From Sandaracinobacteroides sp039808025 (GTDB taxonomy: Bacteria > Pseudomonadota > Alphaproteobacteria > Sphingomonadales > Sphingomonadaceae), in contig JBDHSK010000029.1 of assembly GCA_039808025.1 (NCBI GenBank), forward strand, positions 1 to 7,381: 7,381 nt of DNA, read 5' to 3'. A model generated the notes under the pieces. The model was not told the DNA's origin. It did no database searches and was given only the letters and a program-made list of their open reading frames with translations. Positions 1 to 6,002 of this stretch are shown here, one piece after another. Each line of letters starts with the position of its first letter. Positions within the stretch are counted from its first letter, which is position 1. Both the position numbers and the translations under genes were made by a program.

Positions 1-132
1 GGGATCATGACCGCCCACGAACGCTCGGTTCAACTATTGCGCCCCGAGCGCCAGGTGGTCGGGCAGCTCGGCATGTTGACGATTATGGTGGCCTTTACCT
101 GCGCAGGGTTGCTCCTGCTGTTCTCCCCCTAG
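1..132 (+). CDS. C-terminal end of a membrane protein (partial)
   Basis: Reading frame 1 is open from the first base of the window to a TAG at 130-132, giving 43 residues of a protein whose start lies outside. The tail has a charged stretch (HERSVQLLRPERQVV) followed by a hydrophobic segment of about 18 residues (MLTIMVAFTCAGLLLLF) and then only SP before the stop. This is the usual pattern of a last transmembrane helix at the C-terminus of an integral membrane protein. It converges with the minus-strand lipoprotein gene, whose stop is 70 bases away. I do not recognise the family from this fragment. The coding call rests on the membrane-helix pattern and on the frame staying open from the window edge. 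Confidence 0.6.
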   Translation, partial: GIMTAHERSVQLLRPERQVVGQLGMLTIMVAFTCAGLLLLFSP

Positions 133-202
133 CTGTCTGAAGCCAGGGACCCGATTCAACGCAGCGCCCGTGGCATCAGGAACTAGCGACCGCCCTGAGA
201 AC

Positions 203-514
203 CTATTTACTAAGATCGATGACGTGCCCAAGTGTCCAGTCTGGCTGCTGGGCACACAGATACTCGACGTTGGGACGCCCCAACGGCGTGGTCACCACAC
301 CATTTCCTCGCTCAGCCGCGACTCGGGTCACTGCATCATCGCGAGCTGACTTTGATGCCTTCATGAACTCACTACACTTCGTGTCGGCATTCATCTGCAT
401 TGCGGCACACCCACCCATGGAGGCGAGAACACAAACCCACGTGACGATGTGCATACAGATTCGCCCAAGGGGCGTTCCGACACGAGCATTCGCTCGATCA
501 GGCCCTACACGCAT
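203..514 (-). CDS. Small secreted lipoprotein, HdeA-like size and cysteine pattern
   Basis: The product is 103 residues. It has an arginine-containing N-terminus, a hydrophobic core (IVTWVCVLASMGG) and a lipobox-like cysteine at residue 36, so it is probably lipid-anchored outside the membrane. The mature part has two cysteines (47 in TKCSEFM, 87 in VEYLCAQ) around a helix-rich, charged segment and ends with TLGHVIDLSK. Small actinobacterial exported proteins with a C-x-F ... C arrangement often resemble the HdeA fold; that link is inference from pattern. I chose the ATG at 514 because GGGGAG lies 7 bases upstream and the preceding gene stops 2 bases before it. An ATG at 454 would leave almost no positive charge before the hydrophobic core. 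The longer frame to 571 runs inside the upstream gene and is unlikely. Confidence 0.72.
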   Translation of the reverse strand: MRVGPDRANARVGTPLGRICMHIVTWVCVLASMGGCAAMQMNADTKCSEFMKASKSARDDAVTRVAAERGNGVVTTPLGRPNVEYLCAQQPDWTLGHVIDLSK

Positions 515-516
515 AG

Positions 517-798
517 CTAGGCTCCCCGCGCGATTCCAACGATTCCAAGAAGCGCTATCGCGATGCCCCAATACTGAAGGGGAATAAAGAAAAACCCGTT
601 TCGCTCCTTGACCATTCGACGCTCGCCGGTATGAATATCATCCTCCGCTTTCCAGCGATTCACGTAGAAACCAAACGCCGCCACCAATACCCCAGCAAGT
701 ATCGCCCCCGCACCGGCGCTCACCTGAAACAGGAGCATAAAGCCCAGCAACGCTATGGGAACCGCGATCAGCGACTTCAGTCCGTTGAATAAGATCAT
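517..798 (-). CDS. Small three-helix membrane protein of unknown function
   Basis: The product is 93 residues with three hydrophobic segments, at about 9-25, 28-46 and 74-90. The first two are separated by a tight turn (VSAGAG). Between helices two and three is a charged loop (RWKAEDDIHTGERRMVKERNG). This is an integral inner-membrane protein with no recognisable catalytic motif; I cannot assign a family. The ATG at 798 is preceded by AAGGA with 6 bases of spacing, a good ribosome binding site. Its TAG is followed after 2 bases by the ATG of the lipoprotein gene, so the two are almost certainly one transcript and may work together at the membrane. The gene upstream, on the same strand, ends 80 bases before this start, with a strong hairpin in the gap. 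Confidence 0.75.
   Translation of the reverse strand: MILFNGLKSLIAVPIALLGFMLLFQVSAGAGAILAGVLVAAFGFYVNRWKAEDDIHTGERRMVKERNGFFFIPLQYWGIAIALLGIVGIARGA
522..527 (-). promoter_or_regulatory. Ribosome binding site inside the upstream gene
   Basis: On the minus strand GGGGAG sits 7 bases before the ATG at 514, within the last codons of the preceding membrane-protein gene. It decides the lipoprotein start and makes translational coupling between the two genes likely. Confidence 0.6.
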
Positions 799-832
799 CT
801 ACAATCCTTAGTTTTAGGGTGAACAACTCTGT

Positions 833-855
833 GCGCAGGCGCATCGCGCCTGCGC
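833..855. terminator. Perfect 10-bp GC hairpin between two minus-strand genes
   Basis: GCGCAGGCGC at 833-842 and GCGCCTGCGC at 846-855 are exact reverse complements around a 3-base loop. It lies 24 bases past the stop of the 237-residue gene (879) and before the membrane-protein gene. There is no T-run on either side. It could be a T-less terminator, a partial one that lowers expression of the downstream pair, or an mRNA-stabilising stem. The hairpin is seen directly; its function is inferred. Confidence 0.5.
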
Positions 856-878
856 GCCTACCGATGGACAACCGATTA

Positions 879-1592
879 CTAACGCATTACGGGGAGGGTC
901 TCCCCAACGCGGACACACCCCGGTAATGCGACCTCGAAGGTCTCCACGTCGTCCGCGGGGTTCGCGGCCTCAATCTGGCGCAGGTTCTCCGCCAAAGGCT
1001 CCGGGTAGACGCTGCCACGCAGGCGCGATCTCACAATCCGGCGAACAAGGTCGACGGCCACTGATTTTGCGCTCAAGAGCGACAGCACCTTGAAGTCAAC
1101 ACGCAGGCAATCGTCGCCCAAGTCTGAAGTTCGGGGCATAGTGAGCGAAACCACGCCACCCGAAGAGCGTTGCGGCCGGATTCCAACCGCGCTGATCCAA
1201 GAAAACCTGGCGTGCCCCGCGAGCACGGTACCGCGTGCCCGCGATTTCGCTCTTGCTCGCGAGATGGCGCTCGCGGTGGCGGCGATCGCCGCGCCACCGC
1301 CTCCGAAACCGATATAGCTGCTGCCGCGAGCGTAATCCCGGCACCAGAACTGAATACGTTCCGAAGTGACTTGAGCGCGGAACTGCAGATCCCCATCGAA
1401 ATGCTGCGTTTCGATCCAGCCGTTTCTCCACGTACGGTGAACGCTGAGCCACACAGGCCCGAAAGAGACGATGTCCCGTTCGTTCGGATCATTTGCTAAC
1501 GAATCCACCGCTTGAGCGTCGTTCAAAGTTGGATAGAGCGCATCGTCATCGCCGGGCTCGACGACGCTTACACATAACCAGTTGGGTGGCAT
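879..1592 (-). CDS. Hypothetical 237-residue protein, possible PH-like fold
   Basis: I do not recognise this protein securely. The N-terminus is acidic (VEPGDDD, residues 11-17). A strand-rich middle (about 41-85, including FGPVWLSVHRTW and VTSERIQFWCRDY) is followed by a glycine/alanine-rich stretch (94-110) and a basic segment (SRARAKSRAR, 111-120). Then comes GHARFSWISAVGI (126-138) and a strand-rich half with a helix-like VAVDLVRRIVRSRLR near 178-192. The alternating strand pattern with a terminal helix, and SERIQF resembling the rRlvf-type strand, would suit a bacterial PH-like domain; this is a guess. There is no signal peptide. The glycine/alanine stretch is too polar at its end for a clear transmembrane helix. 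Start: ATG at 1592, with AGGA 5 bases upstream (TAGGAAGCC). The 5' flank is repeat copy A. Confidence 0.7.
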   Translation of the reverse strand: MPPNWLCVSVVEPGDDDALYPTLNDAQAVDSLANDPNERDIVSFGPVWLSVHRTWRNGWIETQHFDGDLQFRAQVTSERIQFWCRDYARGSSYIGFGGGGAAIAATASAISRARAKSRARGTVLAGHARFSWISAVGIRPQRSSGGVVSLTMPRTSDLGDDCLRVDFKVLSLLSAKSVAVDLVRRIVRSRLRGSVYPEPLAENLRQIEAANPADDVETFEVALPGCVRVGETLPVMR

Positions 1593-2098
1593 GGCTTCCT
1601 ACGAGATCTCCTGGGGTAGGACACATGGCAGACCCAACTGCGACCCCAGTCCGCAGCTAACGGCTCCTGACCGCCATTCAACGACTCTGAGCGCTCGGAT
1701 GAGGAACGAAACCGCCTGCTCATACAAGTCCGTACGAGCCCAGCGGCAGTGGTGCTGCGGGGTTGGGCGAGGTTCCGGCGTCATTCTTCACCGGTGGCGG
1801 ATGCGCCCCGGTCTTGCTGCACGGACTGGCTTTGGCGGTGGGCCTAGGTCCACGGAATAGGCTCGTCTCATGATCAAGGACTGCCGCCACCTGGTGGCTA
1901 TCAATTTGGATCGCGTCGGCCGGGCGGCCACATTATCAGAAACTGTGAGCGCCCGACCGACTCATTTCAACTGCGGCACTCGGAGCGCGCCAGGCGATCT
2001 GACAGTAGGGCGCTGGCGGGCGTATTGACGTTCGACCCAGAAGGGATCACTAATACCGTAATCGACGAGACTGCCAGCAGAGATCCTCTACTAACAAC
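1593..2098. other. 506-base gap without a supported gene
   Basis: The gap lies between the CHAP hydrolase (stop at 2099) and the start of the 237-residue gene. It holds repeat copy A (1608-1752) and a possible degenerate third copy near 1929-1978. A small inverted repeat GCCAC-CTG-GTGGC lies at 1886-1898. Short open frames here, such as plus-strand 1582-1860, encode arginine-, serine- and threonine-rich strings with no motif, and I do not call them. Any promoter for the 237-residue gene should lie here, but I see no convincing -35/-10 pair. Confidence 0.6.
1608..1752 (-). repeat. Direct repeat, copy A
   Basis: This aligns with 3429-3579 in the same orientation. A core of 49 bases (1622-1670 against 3448-3496) differs at 3 positions and includes 26 identical bases in a row. 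After 4 unmatched bases comes an 8-base match (CATTCAAC), then about 35 weakly similar bases, then a well-conserved block (1718-1752 against 3545-3579). The last block keeps the hairpin of copy B. The position matching the WD40 gene's TGA stop reads TGG here (1740-1742). The other end of the copy lies 16 bases before the start codon of the 237-residue gene. Confidence 0.85.
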
Positions 2099-2863
2099 CT
2101 AGGGAGCTAAAATATATTGCATCCCGGGCACATCCTTCACTGTCCGGTAATTCCAACGGTTGAAGCCGGCCAGCGCATTCATTTCTATGAAGGTAACGTA
2201 GAGCCCATCAGCCCTACGTTGCACAGAGGTCACCCAGCCAACGTGTCCGTAAGTGGCATTGGCCCCCCAAACGCGCGGCTGGAAGACGACTATAGACCGC
2301 GGCTGAGCGTCGTAAACGACTGTCCACCCCGTCGCACGGGCTGAGCCAGCCCAATCCTTGGCATTACCCCAAAGCGCCGGATAGTAACCTGTGGCGCGCC
2401 ACCATTGGTAGTACGCGCCCCACGTGCAATTTCCTGCAGCGCCCGCATTCCACGACCGCTTGGCACCAACTGCCCTGCCCGATGAAGGTGGTGGCGTCGG
2501 GCTGGAGCAGTAGGGAGCGGTCGGGGCGCTCGTCCCGGTCCACACCCATTGGTCGGACACGAATCCCCAGCGCCCATTGTAGTAGACGTAATCCCAGAGC
2601 GTGGACGTTCCATAAGAGTTGGAGACGGGTGATCCATTCTTGACGCATGAAATAGTGAGTTGAGTGCGATATGGAATCGCCGCAATCACTCCCGCCGTTG
2701 ACGAAGCGTCCGAGCGCATATTCAAGGTAGGACTAGCGTAAACATATCCGCTTCCGACCAACGCTTGAGCCTGCGGCGCAGCTCCGAACGCGACACCAAC
2801 CGACACACACAAAGCCGCCGCCATCGCCATGGCGCGCGACAGACCTTTGGAAACACTAAACAT
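2099..2863 (-). CDS. Secreted SH3b-CHAP domain cell-wall hydrolase
   Basis: The product is 254 residues. A signal peptide spans about 1-34: a basic start (MFSVSKGLSR), a hydrophobic core (AMAMAAALCVSVGVAFG) and a predicted cut after AQA. Next is a bacterial SH3-like domain (about 38-108) with LNMRSDASS and YYNGRWGFV, which in this family helps bind the cell wall. A proline/serine linker (111-130) leads to a CHAP domain (136-254). Its expected catalytic residues are visible: Cys146 in AAGNCTWGAYY, His207 in YGHVGWV, and Glu227/Asn229 in FIEMNA. CHAP enzymes cut peptidoglycan as amidases or peptide-bridge endopeptidases; which bond this one cuts cannot be told from sequence. Start: ATG at 2863 with AAGGGGGG 6 bases upstream. 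The open frame to 3097 adds 78 residues with no export signal and is rejected. The gene is flanked by the direct repeats. Confidence 0.9.
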   Translation of the reverse strand: MFSVSKGLSRAMAMAAALCVSVGVAFGAAPQAQALVGSGYVYASPTLNMRSDASSTAGVIAAIPYRTQLTISCVKNGSPVSNSYGTSTLWDYVYYNGRWGFVSDQWVWTGTSAPTAPYCSSPTPPPSSGRAVGAKRSWNAGAAGNCTWGAYYQWWRATGYYPALWGNAKDWAGSARATGWTVVYDAQPRSIVVFQPRVWGANATYGHVGWVTSVQRRADGLYVTFIEMNALAGFNRWNYRTVKDVPGMQYILAP

Positions 2864-2869
2864 AACAAT

Positions 2870-2877
2870 CCCCCCTT
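2870..2877 (-). promoter_or_regulatory. Strong ribosome binding site of the CHAP hydrolase
   Basis: AAGGGGGG on the minus strand, 6 bases before the ATG at 2863. It fixes the start at the signal peptide and excludes the 78-residue N-terminal extension of the open frame. Confidence 0.75.
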
Positions 2878-2928
2878 CAGGGCCGAGTATGGCTGCGGAT
2901 GGGCGCCCAAATAGCCTGTTCTCGACGG

Positions 2929-2942
2929 GCGGGAAGTCCCGC
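2929..2942. promoter_or_regulatory. Inverted repeat upstream of the CHAP hydrolase
   Basis: GCGGGA and TCCCGC are exact inverted arms around 2 central bases, 66 bases before the hydrolase start codon. It could be an operator or a leader-RNA stem. Such a short palindrome can occur by chance in GC-rich DNA, so this is weak. Confidence 0.25.
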
Positions 2943-3428
2943 GAATCACGTTTCCCTAACACGAGTCGCGCGGTTGAACCGTCAAGTTGTTGCCGGGCGG
3001 ACATCTCGCCCCTTAAGTATGCCCACCGTTGAATCCAGCGGGATTGGGCGACGGGGTTTCGTACGACTCCGTGCGTCCATGTGACGCCCGCCGTCACGGT
3101 GCCTTAACTGAGAAGGATCATCACGATGTCCTCCAGCGAGACCGGCCCCCGAGGAACCATCCGGATCTGCTGGTGTGCACCTTGCGAAAGGCGATGCCCA
3201 ACGTTGTTAGGGCACATTTCCGAACCTTGGAACGGCACCCGACCGAGGCGACTAATTCGCCTTCACGTGTGTGGCAAAGCTGCCAGAAATGCACCCCGCC
3301 TGCAAGGCGCAGGAGCGAGGGCCACGAGGAATCTTGGAGCGCCGGTTAGGAGTCAGGCGGCCTCAACGTGGGCCAAGGCCCCTGCCCGCGAGACCCGGAC
3401 GAGTCAGGCCGACGTCCATCACCAAGCG

Positions 3429-3579
3429 CTCCTGGGGGTGGGCAGGGCACATGGCAGACCCAACTGCGACCCCCGTCCGCAGCTGACGGCTTCTGAGACT
3501 CATTCAACTGCGCGGCGGGGCGTACGCGCACGCTCAACGGGCGGGCTCATACGAGTTCGTACGAGCTCAGCGGCAGGGG
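3429..3579 (-). repeat. Direct repeat, copy B
   Basis: Second copy of the repeat at 1608-1752, 6 bases longer through small insertions (5 before the core, 1 in the variable middle). One end overlaps the last 13 bases of the WD40 gene, including its TGA stop, and contains the 3545-3566 hairpin. Downstream on the minus strand come the variable middle and the conserved 49-base core. The two copies lie about 1.8 kb apart and bracket the CHAP hydrolase. Confidence 0.85.
3545..3566 (-). terminator. Hairpin immediately after the WD40 gene stop
   Basis: On the minus strand GCTCGTACG and CGTATGAGC pair over 9 positions (one G-U in RNA) around a 4-base loop. The stem starts at the base following the TGA. 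There is no T-run after it, so it would be a T-less terminator or a 3'-end stabiliser. The same stem is kept in repeat copy A (1718-1739) with one more G-U pair, which supports a structured RNA role. Confidence 0.5.
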
Positions 3580-6002
3580 TCACGCGGCGTGATGCCCGGC
3601 AGGTACCTAGCCCACTCATCAGGCGTCAAGGGTTGTCCGATCCAGGAACACAGGCCGGCCTTCGCCGCCGCCTCGTCAAGGGTCCACAACCGGATCGCTC
3701 CCGTCCCTCCCGAGCCGGCGAACGTGGTGCCGCGTTGGATGAACCGCCCCTCCAGCGTGCGACCGATCACGCCATTCAGGGCAAAGCTCGCTGGCGCGCC
3801 CGAAGGGTCGGTTGCATGCCAGTACCAGAACAGTTCGTCGGCGCCCCCCACAATCACGCCGGAGTCGTCATCGGTAAAAGTAGCCGAGTAGATGCCGGAC
3901 TGCGGCTCAGTTCGACGGACGAGTTGAACCGGATTCTTTGGGTCGGCCAGATCCCACTGGTACACCGAGCCCGAATCGGTACCCGCCACCACCCAATCGT
4001 GCGAATTGGCAAAGGCGAGGGTCGCCGGGTTGGCGTCGGTGTTCAGGATGCTAAGCAACTGCGGATCCACGCTGTCCTTGACGGACCACACTTGCAATCG
4101 ATTCGAGCCGATCCCCACCACTAGCACGTCACCCGACGGCGAGAACGCGAATCCCTGTGGGGTGGGGGTGTTGATTTGGGCCACCGGAGCAACTTTCCCC
4201 GCCTCGTCCCAGGTAGCCAGCACGCTGAACTCCCCGGTGTATTCGCAGGCCGCAAGGGTGTGACCCACGGGGCTGACGTTAACACAAGCTACGAAAGCAG
4301 CTCCGTTCTTTCGCTCCGGAAAGACCCTGGAAACCACGGGGTCGCCAGCGCCGTTCGGCGTCAATGGCCAGTGGATCACCCGGCCGTCCGCCGTCCCGGA
4401 GAACAGGTGGCGACCGTCCGCGGAGATGCTCGCCGCGGAGGACAGCGAGACCCCGTTGGGGATCACCGGGTCGGGCACGCGACGAATGCCATCCTGCAAG
4501 TTCCACAACATCATTTGCGTATCGTGCGAGGACGCGGCCGCCAGCCACATCGTGCCACCGGTGTTGGTAGCCAACTGGTAGATGCGCGGGCCGCCCATCC
4601 TGAGCACCCTGCTGTTTGGTTGCCAGACTCGGATTGATCCGTCCACCGAGGTGGAAACTGGGTACCCGGAGATCAATTGAGAACCGGTAACCAGCGACGG
4701 CGCCTGCAAGACCCGCTGGATTTCCCCCGTTTCCGGATCGATGACCGTCATGTGCTGATCCGAGTCGCCCGCGACCAGCCTGCGCGAATCCGCCGAGTAA
4801 CCCAGCGCGTTGACCCAGTTGCTGAAGTTCAGCTTTCGCACTGCCTTCGTGCGCAGATCCCAGTGCCAGGCATACGCCCCCTTCAGCCCGACCGTCAGCC
4901 AATGCCCGTCTGGGCTCACGGTAAGGCAGATCGCGGACAGCCCGCCTTGGTACTCGAGCCCTTGCTTGGCCCGCAAGCCCGGCTGGGTGCTCCAGACCAG
5001 GATCTTGCCGGCCTCGCCCGCCGAGAAGAGGTCTCCGTCGGGGTGGACGACCAGTCCAGCTACTCCCGACCCCTGCTTGACGGCCGAGGTCGGGCGATAG
5101 GAGGAGCCCACGTACGAGAACTGGTGGATTGCGCCATCGCTTTGCCCGGTGAAGAAGTGGCGGCCACCGGTTTCCGCAGCGATCGCGTAGGTCGTTGCCT
5201 TCCCGGCTGTCAGATCCTGCAGCAGCCTTGGCGACTCGGTGACGTCCCATAGCGCCAAGAACCCCGTAGCTCCCCCGACCACAAGGAGGTAGCGACCCTC
5301 GCGCAGGAACAGGGCTATGCCATAGATCTGGTTCTTCGCAGGATCGACCGTCACAGTCAGGCCCGCCGAGCGCGTGTATTCATCGCCACGCCAGATCGTC
5401 ACCTCTCCCGCCCCGCCGCCGCGTACCAGAACCCGGTCATCGGCGGACTTCGCCAGGACCGCCGAACCCGTCCCCGGCCAGCGCAGCGGGACATCGATCG
5501 AAGTCGCGTCCAGCATCGCCGATCGGCCCTCCCTGGTCGGCGCGAGATCTGCCGCCACCAGCGCCATCTGCGCCTGCAGGTTTGGATCCTTCGAGCGCAA
5601 CGAAGTCGCCTGCAACGCCACCTGGCGCGACTGCGCTTCGGCTTGGGTTTGCTGCCGTTGGACGAGCGCGATTCCCGCGATCACGGCCAGGACGATGGCG
5701 GCGACCGCGAAGCCGATCGCGATCCGGCTACGCCGGCGCAGAGTTGTCGAGGTCCTGCGCTCGGCTTGGAGCTGGTTTTCGAAGTGCAGTTGGCTGGCGG
5801 CGAGGAAGGCCCGTTCATCGCCGGTGAGGACGGCGGCGGCACCGTCCGCCAACAGCGGCGCGAACAGCGGTAGCCGGTTGACCGGCAACAGGACGCCGGA
5901 TCCATGTCGTTCTCGATCCAAGCGCGGGTGGCTCGGCTGAGCTGCTGCTGGACGCGGAGTTCGCTGCGGCCCTCCTCGATCCAATCGCGCAGCCGCGCCC
6001 AC
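3567..6002 (-). CDS. C-terminal part of a frameshifted STAND ATPase: membrane helix and WD40 propellers
   Basis: Real coding sequence in this frame begins near 5897 (GVLLPVNRLP); the 35 residues before it only shadow the other frame, so the nominal start at 6002 is not a true one. First comes the end of the linker, then a transmembrane helix (IAIGFAVAAIVLAVIAGIAL, about residues 500-519 of the rejoined protein). Next is a helical stalk with RQVALQATSLRSKDP and APTREGRSAML, which I recall as typical of actinobacterial STAND-WD40 proteins. I then count 14 WD-type strand ends: TIWRG, ALWDV, HQFSY, LVWST, WHWDL, TVIDP, RVWQP, MLWNL, IHWPL, LATWD, QVWSV, YQWDL, WYWHA and RLWTL. That suits two seven-bladed propellers, probably outside the membrane, binding an unknown ligand. 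The tail (CSWIGQPLTPDEWARYLPG, final Cys-Arg) looks like the natural end of this type of protein. Confidence 0.85.
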   Translation of the reverse strand: MGAAARLDRGGPQRTPRPAAAQPSHPRLDRERHGSGVLLPVNRLPLFAPLLADGAAAVLTGDERAFLAASQLHFENQLQAERRTSTTLRRRSRIAIGFAVAAIVLAVIAGIALVQRQQTQAEAQSRQVALQATSLRSKDPNLQAQMALVAADLAPTREGRSAMLDATSIDVPLRWPGTGSAVLAKSADDRVLVRGGGAGEVTIWRGDEYTRSAGLTVTVDPAKNQIYGIALFLREGRYLLVVGGATGFLALWDVTESPRLLQDLTAGKATTYAIAAETGGRHFFTGQSDGAIHQFSYVGSSYRPTSAVKQGSGVAGLVVHPDGDLFSAGEAGKILVWSTQPGLRAKQGLEYQGGLSAICLTVSPDGHWLTVGLKGAYAWHWDLRTKAVRKLNFSNWVNALGYSADSRRLVAGDSDQHMTVIDPETGEIQRVLQAPSLVTGSQLISGYPVSTSVDGSIRVWQPNSRVLRMGGPRIYQLATNTGGTMWLAAASSHDTQMMLWNLQDGIRRVPDPVIPNGVSLSSAASISADGRHLFSGTADGRVIHWPLTPNGAGDPVVSRVFPERKNGAAFVACVNVSPVGHTLAACEYTGEFSVLATWDEAGKVAPVAQINTPTPQGFAFSPSGDVLVVGIGSNRLQVWSVKDSVDPQLLSILNTDANPATLAFANSHDWVVAGTDSGSVYQWDLADPKNPVQLVRRTEPQSGIYSATFTDDDSGVIVGGADELFWYWHATDPSGAPASFALNGVIGRTLEGRFIQRGTTFAGSGGTGAIRLWTLDEAAAKAGLCSWIGQPLTPDEWARYLPGITPRDPCR

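Larger units (their letters stand above)
2864..3566. other. 703-base gap without a supported gene
   Basis: The gap lies between the WD40 gene (stop at 3567) and the CHAP hydrolase. It holds repeat copy B (3429-3579, running past the gap edge) and the hydrolase's leader. A perfect small inverted repeat (2929-2942) and a TTGACG that could be a -35 box (minus strand, near 2980) lie upstream of the hydrolase; no good -10 follows it. On the plus strand an ATG at 3126 has AGAAGGA 8 bases before it, but the frame runs into the antisense of the WD40 gene and its product (many Arg, Cys, Trp) looks non-coding. The overlapping plus frame 3029-3349 is no better. The stretch could hold decayed coding sequence, but I cannot identify any. 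Confidence 0.5.

Noticed and set aside
1096..1499. Several open frames on both strands within the 237-residue gene
   Set aside because: They overlap a longer frame with a ribosome binding site and a more protein-like composition; they are shadow frames.
2864..3097. N-terminal 78-residue extension of the CHAP hydrolase
   Set aside because: It would bury the signal peptide inside the protein. A strong ribosome binding site precedes the ATG at 2863.
1608..3579. Insertion sequence or composite transposon
   Set aside because: The repeats are direct, imperfect and without terminal inverted repeats or target-site duplication, and no transposase lies between them.
3126..4124. Long plus-strand open frame of 332 residues
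   Set aside because: Most of it is antisense to the WD40 gene, which has clear repeats and a conserved end. The product is arginine-rich with no motif, as expected for a shadow frame in GC-rich DNA.
5681..5896. C-terminal tail of the ATPase reading frame after residue 441
   Set aside because: It is rich in Ser, Pro, Arg and Cys and unlike any domain, while the other frame carries the membrane helix expected there.
5894..5902. Programmed ribosomal frameshift
   Set aside because: No slippery heptamer of the X-XXY-YYZ type is present at the switch; a missing base explains it more simply. Not excluded without expression data.
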